NCBI GenBank assembly: GCA_021784265.1
Contig: JAJXTA010000229.1
Coordinates: 1-5,673 of the forward strand
Source of the DNA: a bacterium
Lineage (GTDB): Bacteria > Verrucomicrobiota > Verrucomicrobiia > Limisphaerales > J093
DNA: 5,673 nucleotides
Direction of reading: 5' to 3'
A model generated the notes under the pieces. It saw only the letters and a list, made by a program, of their open reading frames with translations, was not told where the DNA came from and did not search any database. Positions 1 to 5,356 of the stretch are shown here, piece by piece (position 1 is the first letter of the stretch; each line of letters opens with the position of its first letter). Made by a program: the position numbers and the translations under genes.

Positions 1-789
1 CTTGGCTTTGGCTTCGGCTTCGATGCGCGCCTTCTCATCGGCCGAGCGTTGTTCTTCCGCCTTACGCCGCGCGGCGGTCTCCTGGCGGGCCTTTTCTTCG
101 GCCAGGCGTTTTTCCGCCTCGAGTTTTTGAGCGCGGGCGGCGGCCTCGAGCCGAGCTTTTTCACGGGCGGCGGCCTCGGCCTTGGCTTTGGCCTCGGCGG
201 CCGTGCGCGCCCGCACCTCGGCTTCCGTTTTGGCCTGTTCCTCAGCCAAGCGTTTGAGCGTGGCCGGCGCGGCCGCTTCCGCGCCCGGGCCCAAGGTGGG
301 GGCGGCCGGGAGCGGCACCGGCTTGGCGCTGGGGTTGCCCCAGTTAATCTTGTTCGCGAACGGGTCTTGGCTCAGCACCAAGCCCCGGGTCTCGTTGAGA
401 ATCCAGAACATGACGCGGTCGGTAGTGATCTGGGGGGGCACGCCCGGTTCGTCGTTGAAGTAACGACACTTGACGCTGATCAGGCCCTTGCCGGGGGTGA
501 TCAACGTGGGGTTGGCACCAAACCAAGCGGCCACGCCCCGGGCCCCGCGTTTCTCGAAGACGGGGATGATGTAGGCGCGGGGGCCGGCGGTGCCGTCGTA
601 GGTGTAGTCCGCCGTGAGGATGACCTCGGTGCCGTTGGCGGTCGGTTTGGAGACGCGGAGGTTGTACACGCCGTTGGCGGCGCGGGTCGGGGCGTAGGCC
701 GGCGGGATGAACTGGCGCTGGGCCCAGGCGCCAACGCTGCTCAGGCCAAAGAGGCAGAGGCCGACCAGCAGGGCCTTCGTCGGTTGCAT
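1..789 (-). CDS. Exported protein with N-terminal globular domain and TolA-like charged helical tail (3' end cut by window edge)
   Basis: I do not recognise this gene. The visible part is 263 codons with no stop, and it runs off the left edge. The ATG at 789 was chosen because it is followed directly by a typical signal peptide: a Lys at residue 5, a hydrophobic core at about 6-20, and a likely signal peptidase I site after AWA (residues 21-23). The protein is therefore probably periplasmic or outer-membrane associated. Residues about 24-150 look like a small beta-rich domain, with alternating hydrophobic and polar stretches (e.g. NGVYNLRV, EVILTADYTY, DRVMFWIL) and one Cys at 108. A Pro/Ala linker follows at about 152-176. 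From about 177 to the edge the sequence is almost only Ala, Glu, Lys, Arg, Leu and Gln, as in TolA or other long helical or coiled-coil stalks. No Shine-Dalgarno site is visible. It appears to have its own promoter upstream. The reading frame is secure; the function is unknown. Confidence 0.8.
   Translation of the reverse strand, partial: MQPTKALLVGLCLFGLSSVGAWAQRQFIPPAYAPTRAANGVYNLRVSKPTANGTEVILTADYTYDGTAGPRAYIIPVFEKRGARGVAAWFGANPTLITPGKGLISVKCRYFNDEPGVPPQITTDRVMFWILNETRGLVLSQDPFANKINWGNPSAKPVPLPAAPTLGPGAEAAAPATLKRLAEEQAKTEAEVRARTAAEAKAKAEAAAREKARLEAAARAQKLEAEKRLAEEKARQETAARRKAEEQRSADEKARIEAEAKAK
4..255 (-). repeat. Degenerate repeats coding for the charged helical tail
   Basis: The tail of the exported protein is built from imperfect repeats. 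The peptide KRLAEE occurs at residues 179-184 (bases 238-255) and again at 227-232 (bases 94-111). The peptide AEAKAK occurs at 198-203 (bases 181-198) and at 258-263 (bases 1-18). At DNA level, bases 1-30 and 181-210 match at 25 of 30 positions, exactly 180 bases apart. The units are diverged and differ in spacing (48 and 60 residues). They look like old in-frame duplications, or low-complexity coding sequence under selection for helix propensity, rather than a recent tandem array. Confidence 0.5.
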
Positions 790-841
790 GGCGGTGGTAG
801 GTTGAGGTTGCACGTGGACGGTGTGTCGGTTGCGGTAGTTC

Positions 842-870
842 AAGATGGTTCCAACCGCCCGCGCTGTCAA
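842..870 (-). promoter_or_regulatory. Sigma70-like promoter for the exported-protein gene
   Basis: On the minus strand a perfect TTGACA (865-870) is followed, after 17 bases, by CATCTT (842-847). CATCTT matches the TATAAT consensus at 3 of 6 positions, including the second A and the last T. The expected start of transcription is near 835, giving a leader of roughly 45 bases before the ATG at 789. The position in the only sizeable intergenic gap and the correct orientation support it. The weak -10 box is the main doubt. Confidence 0.5.
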
Positions 871-875
871 AGCGC
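861..875. promoter_or_regulatory. Inverted repeat spanning the -35 box (possible operator)
   Basis: GCGCT (861-865) and AGCGC (871-875) form a 5-base inverted repeat around a 5-base centre. The repeat contains or overlaps the whole -35 hexamer. A protein bound there would block RNA polymerase, so it could be an operator. Arms this short in GC-rich DNA can arise by chance, and no second copy is visible in the window. Confidence 0.25.
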
Positions 876-901
876 TTTTCGGCGTTCCTGAGCCGTTCCA
901 C

Positions 902-942
902 CGGGGGATGCCGCCCCGCTCGGCGGGTGGTGGGTACCCGCC
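902..942 (-). terminator. GC-rich hairpins after the oxidase gene (possible terminator)
   Basis: Starting 14 bases after the oxidase stop codon, GGCGGGT (922-928) and ACCCGCC (936-942) form a perfect 7-base stem with a 7-base loop. A second 5-base stem, CGGGG (902-906) with CCCCG (914-918), lies just beyond. Neither stem is followed by a T-run on the minus strand, so this is not a classical intrinsic terminator. It could still slow polymerase, assist Rho-dependent termination or protect the 3' end of the operon transcript. Confidence 0.3.
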
Positions 943-956
943 CGCCGCCGTTCGCC

Positions 957-2336
957 CTAGACGAACTTGCCTGGGTTCAAGACCCCGTGCGGGTCGAGGG
1001 TCTGTTTGAGGCGGTGGTGCAGGGCTTGGACGGCCGGGGACACCGCCTGCGGCCACCACGGTTTCTTGGCCAAGCCGATCCCGTGTTCGCCGGTGACCAC
1101 CCCACCCCAGGCCAAGACTTGCCGGAAGAGGTCGCTCAAGGCGGCCGCGCCGCGTTCCTGGGCGTCCGGCAGGGTCTGATCCACCATGATGTTGACGTGG
1201 ATATTGCCATCGCCGGCGTGGCCAAAACAGGCCACCGGCAAGCGATGGCGACGCTGGAGGCGCTGGGCGAAGTGGAATAAATCCTCGAGCCGGCTCCGGG
1301 GGACGGCGATATCCTCATTGAGCTTCGTGAGCCCGGTGTCGCGCAGGGCATAGGAGAACTCCCGCCGGACTTGCCAGATGCGCTCACAGGCCACGGCTCC
1401 GAAGGCCCGGTCCACGAAGCGGGTGCCTTGGGCCGGCACTGTTCGGGCCAGGGCCCTCAGCTCGCCGCGGACGGAACGTTCCTGGCCATCCAGCTCGACG
1501 ATGAGCATGGCTTGGCACCCGGCGAGGCGGGCGCTGCCCGTCCGGCGGTGCGCCGCAGCCAGGGTGAACCCGTCGGCCACCTCCAGCGCGCAGGGCAGGA
1601 AGCCGGCGGCGAAAATCGCCTGAATCGCGTTGACGGCCGCCCGGGTCGAGGCGAAGCCGACGGCCAGGCACGCCCGGAACGGCGGCAGTGGGAGTAGCTT
1701 GAGGGTCGCCTCGGTCACCACGCCCAGCAGGCCCTCGGAACCCACAAAGAGGCGAGCCAGTTCGAAGCCGGTCTTGTTCTTGTGGGTGCGGCTCCCCAGG
1801 CGCACCAGGGTGCCGTCCGCCAGGGCGACCTCGAGACCCAGGACGTAGTCGCGGGTGACACCGTATTTCAGGCAGCGTGGACCGCCGGCGTTGGTGGCGA
1901 TATTACCGCCCAGGGTACAGTCGGCCCGGCTGGCCGGGTCTGGCGGATAGAAGAGTCCCCGGCGCTCGACAGCGGTCTGCAGGTCCGCCGTGATCACCCC
2001 CGGCTGGACCACGGCCACGAAATCGCGGGGGTGGATTTCTCGGATCCGGTTGAGTCGCGCCAGGGAGAGGGCAATGCCGCCCTGCGCGGGCACGCATCCT
2101 CCCACGTAGCCGTGCCCGGCGCCGCGGGGGGTCACCGGAATCCGCTGGGTGTGCGCGTAGCGGAGGATCGCCGTGACGGCCCGGGCGGAGCGGGGCAGCG
2201 CGACGGCTTCCGGGCGATGATGGGCGAACCATTTGTCGCCGCCATGCGCCTCGCAGGTGGCGGTATCGAGGCGCAGCTCGCCCGGCCCGAGCTGAGATTG
2301 GAGCCGACGGAGCACGGTCAGCGGCGAGCGACTCAT
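957..2336 (-). CDS. GlcD-type FAD-linked oxidase/dehydrogenase of a 2-hydroxy acid
   Basis: This is a 459-residue flavoprotein of the vanillyl-alcohol oxidase/GlcD superfamily, the group that includes glycolate oxidase subunit GlcD, D-lactate dehydrogenase and D-2-hydroxyglutarate dehydrogenase. The FAD-binding PCMH domain covers about 42-218, with TPRGAGHGY (69-77) and CTLGGNIATNAGG (140-152) as flavin-contacting loops and the GSEGLLGVVTEATL block at 199-212. The FAD-oxidase C-terminal domain follows, with KLNEDIAVPR (338-347), GHAGDGNIH (372-380) and GEHGIG (416-421), and ends in the usual LNPGKFV. By analogy with D-2-hydroxyglutarate dehydrogenase, H373, H380 and E417 would bind a divalent metal and H418 would be catalytic; all are present. 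The substrate is not determined: glycolate, D-lactate or D-2-hydroxyglutarate are all possible. The ATG at 2336 overlaps the preceding stop codon as ATGA and lacks a clear ribosome binding site, which suggests translational coupling. The frame stays open upstream to 2504, but that stretch has no family similarity and is the DUF2007 gene in another frame. No GlcE or GlcF partner is visible. Confidence 0.93.
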   Translation of the reverse strand: MSRSPLTVLRRLQSQLGPGELRLDTATCEAHGGDKWFAHHRPEAVALPRSARAVTAILRYAHTQRIPVTPRGAGHGYVGGCVPAQGGIALSLARLNRIREIHPRDFVAVVQPGVITADLQTAVERRGLFYPPDPASRADCTLGGNIATNAGGPRCLKYGVTRDYVLGLEVALADGTLVRLGSRTHKNKTGFELARLFVGSEGLLGVVTEATLKLLPLPPFRACLAVGFASTRAAVNAIQAIFAAGFLPCALEVADGFTLAAAHRRTGSARLAGCQAMLIVELDGQERSVRGELRALARTVPAQGTRFVDRAFGAVACERIWQVRREFSYALRDTGLTKLNEDIAVPRSRLEDLFHFAQRLQRRHRLPVACFGHAGDGNIHVNIMVDQTLPDAQERGAAALSDLFRQVLAWGGVVTGEHGIGLAKKPWWPQAVSPAVQALHHRLKQTLDPHGVLNPGKFV

Positions 2337-2551
2337 GAGGCGGTTGAGGTGGGGGGCGTCAATAGACCGCGCGCATCGGCTTCGTAGGGGTCGGGCACCT
2401 GGACCAGAATGCCGCCGGTGCCGACCGAATAACAGTCCGTCCACAGGGCGGCCTGGTCGTGGACCAGGCTGGCCGGGATCCCCGCGGCATCGAGACGGGA
2501 CCAAGCCAAGTCGGCCTCGGCGGCGGAGAAGGTGCGCAGAACGGTTTTCAC
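2333..2551 (-). CDS. DUF2007 small protein (putative signal-transducing protein)
   Basis: This is a 72-residue protein that looks like the DUF2007 family, which databases label 'putative signal transducing protein' without a proven function. The family traits are visible. The N-terminus MKTVLRTFSAAEAD is followed by a helix and then AAGIPASLVHD (22-32), where these proteins place a strand after helix one. GILVQVPDPYEADAR (47-61) matches the usual strand plus acidic helix that ends the domain. No signal peptide or membrane segment is present, so it should be cytosolic. The start codon is GTG at 2551; no in-frame ATG lies between it and the upstream gene's stop codon, and no Shine-Dalgarno site is visible. 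Its stop codon overlaps the oxidase start as ATGA, so the two are probably translated together. The PIN/TRAM gene ends 39 bases upstream. Confidence 0.8.
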   Translation of the reverse strand: MKTVLRTFSAAEADLAWSRLDAAGIPASLVHDQAALWTDCYSVGTGGILVQVPDPYEADARGLLTPPTSTAS

Positions 2552-2590
2552 AGCCCGGGACGGGGGAGCGGTTGGTGCGGTGACACGCGA

Positions 2591-3601
2591 TTAGGCGGCA
2601 GCAGCGGTGCGGGGCTCGGCGAAGACCATCACGCCGGCGCCGGTTTGGAGCAGACTCACCACTTGGACCTCGACTTGCTGGCCGACCAGGCTCTGGCCGT
2701 GGTTGACCACGACCATGGTGCCGTCGTTGAGATAGCCGACGCCCTGGCCCTTGTCACGGCCTTCACGCACAATCCTGAGGCTGAAGGTTTCCCCCGGCAG
2801 GATCACCGGCTTGAGGCGGCTGGCGAGGTCGTTGATGTTGACGTGGCGCACGGACTGGAGTTCGGCGATTTTACCCAGGTTGTAATCGTTGGTAAATAAC
2901 CGGGCGTCCAGGGCGCGGGCCAGCCGCACCAGCTTGCCATCCACGGTGGCTTCGTCCGTGAAATCGCCCTCGTGGATTTTGACCTCGTGGCGCGGGTTGC
3001 GCTGTATCCGGCTGAGCATATCCAAGCCGCGGCGGCCGCGGGCGCGGCGGATGGGATCGTTGGAATCGGCGATCTGCTGGAGCTCTTTCAAGACAAACCG
3101 CGGGACGACCATCACCCCCTCCAGGAAGCCGGCTTCGACCAACTCGACCACCCGGCCATCCACAATCACGCTGGTGTCCAGGAGCAGGAGGTTCTCCGGT
3201 TTGCTTTGGGAGGCGAAGCGGACGTAGGGGATGATGAGACTGAAGTCTTCCTTGTTGCTCCGCATCGCCAAGACCATCCCCAGGTAGCCGAAGCCGACAA
3301 AGAGCCCCAGGCGGATCAGCCAGCGCACCGGGCGATCCTCGGCGTAGATGAACAGCTCGGACCGGTCCACCAGCCAAGCGATGACGCTGCCCACCGAGAG
3401 ACCGAAGGTGGCGGCGGAGAAGGCCCGCAGGGAAAAGCCCTTGACCATCTCATCGATGGCGATGAGCAAGCCGCCGAAGCCGAAGCCCATGAGGATGCCC
3501 CAATACCATTGGCCGACCAAGTCCGGCTGCACCTGGCTGACGGCGTAGCCGCCCAGGACGCAGAGCGACAGGAAAAAGAGGCGGATGACCCAGAGCGACA
3601 T
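2591..3601 (-). CDS. Membrane-anchored PIN/TRAM domain protein (YacL-like)
   Basis: This 336-residue protein has the layout of Bacillus subtilis YacL: an N-terminal membrane domain, a PIN nuclease domain and a C-terminal TRAM domain. Four hydrophobic segments lie at about 4-24, 30-50, 58-79 and 93-113. The PIN domain covers about 137-258. Its acidic metal-binding candidates are D142 (in LLDTSVIVDGR), E173 (LKELQ), D221 (VDGKL) and D239 (FTNDYNLGK), so the active site appears intact. The TRAM domain, a small nucleic-acid-binding beta barrel, is at about 264-328 with GQGVGYLNDGTMVVV. The family has no settled function; a membrane-tethered RNase or RNA-binding regulator is the usual inference. 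The ATG at 3601 follows the MCE gene's stop codon by 10 bases. GAGGGG (3608-3613), partly inside that stop codon, is well placed as the ribosome binding site. The last residues are a short Ala tail. Confidence 0.92.
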   Translation of the reverse strand: MSLWVIRLFFLSLCVLGGYAVSQVQPDLVGQWYWGILMGFGFGGLLIAIDEMVKGFSLRAFSAATFGLSVGSVIAWLVDRSELFIYAEDRPVRWLIRLGLFVGFGYLGMVLAMRSNKEDFSLIIPYVRFASQSKPENLLLLDTSVIVDGRVVELVEAGFLEGVMVVPRFVLKELQQIADSNDPIRRARGRRGLDMLSRIQRNPRHEVKIHEGDFTDEATVDGKLVRLARALDARLFTNDYNLGKIAELQSVRHVNINDLASRLKPVILPGETFSLRIVREGRDKGQGVGYLNDGTMVVVNHGQSLVGQQVEVQVVSLLQTGAGVMVFAEPRTAAAA

Positions 3602-3607
3602 GGGGCA

Positions 3608-3613
3608 CCCCTC
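3608..3613 (-). promoter_or_regulatory. Ribosome binding site of the PIN/TRAM gene, overlapping the mlaD stop codon
   Basis: GAGGGG on the minus strand lies 6 bases before the ATG at 3601 and shares two bases with the mlaD stop codon TGA (3612-3614). It is the clearest Shine-Dalgarno sequence in the window; the other starts have weak sites or none. A ribosome ending on mlaD would uncover or reuse it, which ties translation of the two genes together. Confidence 0.6.
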
Positions 3614-4610
3614 ACGGGGCTTTGCCCGGCAGCGGGAGGGCCTCCTCCCGGCGGGGTTTGACCTGGCGGGGCTTGTAGAGCAGGCCGAAGCGAGCCAAGT
3701 TGCTGCTCACCACGGTCAGGTTGCTGATCATGAGGGCGGCTTGCGCTTGCATTTGCGTGTCTTTCAGCATGCTGCCGGCCAAACCCTTGCCGGCCTGCAG
3801 GTCGGTGAGCAGATTGTTGCCCTGCCGGGTAAGGGAGTCGATGTTTTTTACCACCGTGGTGAACTGGCCCCGGTTGGTGGTCACGGTCTGTTCCAGGTCG
3901 CGGGCGACGCGGTTGAGCTGGTCGGAGAAGACGACCAGGTTGCTCACCCCGCGGGTGATGCCGGGGGCGTTGGTATCTAACAGCCCGTCAAAGGTGCTCA
4001 TCGTGTCCAGAGCTCGATCGGACAAATGGCGGAAATTAGCGACGGTGACGGTCATGTGCTCGAGGGTGGCCGGGGCGAGGAGGTTAGTGTCCAGGCGAGT
4101 GATGGCCTCGTTGAGCTTGCGGGTGGTGTCGTCGATGCGGCGGAGGAACCCGGCGGCCGCCCGGGCGGTCTGCTGGAGGTTGAACGGCTCCTCGCAGGTG
4201 ACACTGGCTCCCTCCGGCAGGGCCCAGGAGGTGTCGCTGGCGTTCAGATCGGTCAGGAGGTTGGTGGGCGGGGTGATGGAGATGTATTGATCGCCCAGGA
4301 ACCCGGCCTGTTCGATCTCGAAGACGGCGTTGGTGGCGATGAGGTAGCGCTTGAGAATCCGCAAATGCACCACCACGATGCGGCCACCCCGGCTCAGGTC
4401 GGTGCCCTGCACGGAACCGATGGGCACCCCGGCCATGAGGACCGCGGCGCCGCGTTTGATGCCGCCGACGTTGCCGGTGCGCAGGATCAGCTCGTAGCTG
4501 GGGGTGCTGAAGCCGACCCCTTTGCTGAACTTGATCAGCAGGGCGGCGAGCAGCGCCAGACCCACGAGCACGAACAAGCCCACTTTCCATTCCAAGCGTG
4601 ATTGGCTCAT
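3612..4610 (-). CDS. mlaD: MlaD-type MCE-domain protein (phospholipid-trafficking substrate-binding subunit)
   Basis: This 332-residue protein carries one MCE domain. A single N-terminal membrane helix at about 10-27 anchors it in the inner membrane with the rest in the periplasm. The MCE domain covers about 37-115 and shows the family features: a strand after the anchor (SYELILRTGNVGGIKRGAAV), GVPIGSVQ (61-68) and AGFLGDQYISI (102-112). Residues about 145-310 are predicted largely helical, with many Thr, Asn, Asp and Leu residues and a GKGLAGSML motif (274-282) of the kind seen in long MCE tails. The last 20 residues are Pro/Arg/Lys-rich. Family members form hexamers that make a hydrophobic path for lipids. 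E. coli MlaD is only about 180 residues, so the tail here is much longer. The ATG at 4610 overlaps the mlaF stop codon as ATGA. The domain assignment is firm; MlaD as opposed to another single-MCE paralogue rests on the adjacent mlaE and mlaF genes. Confidence 0.92.
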   Translation of the reverse strand: MSQSRLEWKVGLFVLVGLALLAALLIKFSKGVGFSTPSYELILRTGNVGGIKRGAAVLMAGVPIGSVQGTDLSRGGRIVVVHLRILKRYLIATNAVFEIEQAGFLGDQYISITPPTNLLTDLNASDTSWALPEGASVTCEEPFNLQQTARAAAGFLRRIDDTTRKLNEAITRLDTNLLAPATLEHMTVTVANFRHLSDRALDTMSTFDGLLDTNAPGITRGVSNLVVFSDQLNRVARDLEQTVTTNRGQFTTVVKNIDSLTRQGNNLLTDLQAGKGLAGSMLKDTQMQAQAALMISNLTVVSSNLARFGLLYKPRQVKPRREEALPLPGKAP

Positions 4611-5356
4611 AGCAAAGGTTCTTTGGGCGGATCGGCGATTCCGAGGACGAATTGGCGCACCACGGGGTCGCTGGAGGCGAAGATCTCGTCGGGCGTGCCG
4701 CTGGCGTGGAGCCGGCCTTGGTGCAACATGAGGATGCGTTGGCCGACGCGGCGAGCGCTGCGCATGTCGTGGGTCACGACCACCGAGGTGACCTGGAGGT
4801 GCCGACAGACCCGCAGGATGAGCTGGTCAATGCTGTCGGCGACGATCGGGTCCAGCCCGGTCGTCGGTTCGTCGTAGAGGATGATCCGGGGGCGATAGAC
4901 GATCGCCCGGGCCAACCCGACCCGTTTGCGCATGCCGCCGGACAGTTCGGCCGGCTTCATCGTCTGCGTGCCCGGCAGCTCGACCACCGCCAGGGCTTCC
5001 TCGATCCGGCGGTCGATCTCCGCCGGGCTGAGCGTGCCCTCGCGGCGCAGCACGAACCCGACGTTGTCTGCCACCGTGAGGGAATCGAACAGGGCGGCGC
5101 TCTGGAAGAGCATGCCGAACTTGCGCCGCACTTCGAGCAACTGGCGCTCGTTCATGCGCTCGAGGTTCTGCCCGTCCACCCGCACCTCGCCGGCGTCAGG
5201 TTGCAGGAGGCCGATCAAGTGCTTGAGCAGGATGCTCTTGCCCCCGCCGCTGCGCCCGATGACCACCACCGATTCCCCGGTCTCCACGGCAAAGCTAACG
5301 CCGGCGAGCACCGGCTTGGGCCCGAAGCTCTTCCGCAGATCCCGCACCTCAATCAT
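4607..5356 (-). CDS. mlaF: MlaF-type ABC transporter ATPase
   Basis: This is a complete 249-residue ABC ATPase that would power phospholipid transport by the MlaE permease. All nucleotide-binding elements are present: Walker A GRSGGGKS (34-41), Q-loop Q85 in MLFQSAALFDS, signature LSGGM (138-142) followed by RKRVGLARAI, Walker B IILYDEP (158-164) with E163 as catalytic base, D-loop GLDP (167-170), and H-loop H196 in VVVTHD. FQSAALFDSLTV and LSGGMRKRV are typical of the MlaF/Ttg2A group rather than of importers in general, and the neighbouring MlaE and MCE genes agree. It is cytosolic, on the inner face of the membrane. The ATG at 5356 overlaps the end of mlaE by 8 bases with no strong ribosome binding site, so coupling is likely. 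Its own stop codon overlaps the mlaD start. Confidence 0.96.
   Translation of the reverse strand: MIEVRDLRKSFGPKPVLAGVSFAVETGESVVVIGRSGGGKSILLKHLIGLLQPDAGEVRVDGQNLERMNERQLLEVRRKFGMLFQSAALFDSLTVADNVGFVLRREGTLSPAEIDRRIEEALAVVELPGTQTMKPAELSGGMRKRVGLARAIVYRPRIILYDEPTTGLDPIVADSIDQLILRVCRHLQVTSVVVTHDMRSARRVGQRILMLHQGRLHASGTPDEIFASSDPVVRQFVLGIADPPKEPLL

Larger units (their letters stand above)
790..956. other. Intergenic region between the mla-oxidase operon and the exported-protein gene
   Basis: This 167-base gap is the only sizeable non-coding stretch. Read on the minus strand it holds two GC-rich hairpins right after the oxidase stop codon, then a TTGACA-type promoter within a small inverted repeat, then a roughly 45-base leader with no Shine-Dalgarno site. 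I see no small gene, tRNA or riboswitch-like structure in it. It probably marks the boundary between two transcription units. Confidence 0.6.

Noticed and set aside
49..891. Long open frame on the plus strand opposite the exported-protein gene
   Set aside because: It is the exact codon-register mirror of the minus-strand gene and stays open because that gene lacks Leu TTA/CTA and Ser TCA codons. Its peptide is low in complexity with no recognisable domain, whereas the minus strand has a signal peptide.
344..901. Minus-strand open frame overlapping the exported-protein gene in another frame
   Set aside because: The product is rich in Arg, Pro and His, typical of an out-of-frame reading of GC-rich DNA, and it would run through the promoter region.
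1782..2387. Plus-strand open frame opposite the oxidase gene
   Set aside because: It is an antisense shadow of a well-conserved enzyme, and its peptide has no domain features.
2337..2504. N-terminal extension of the oxidase up to 2504
   Set aside because: The extra 56 residues read the DUF2007 gene out of frame, are rich in Arg and Pro, and do not match the family. The ATG at 2336 gives a normal family N-terminus and length.
2552..2590. Possible promoter or terminator between the PIN/TRAM and DUF2007 genes
   Set aside because: The 39-base gap has no -10/-35 pair, no stable hairpin and no T-run, so I treat it as an ordinary gap inside an operon.
2972..3661. Plus-strand open frame opposite the PIN/TRAM gene
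   Set aside because: It is a codon-register mirror of the PIN/TRAM gene, with an acidic, His-rich low-complexity product and no credible start.
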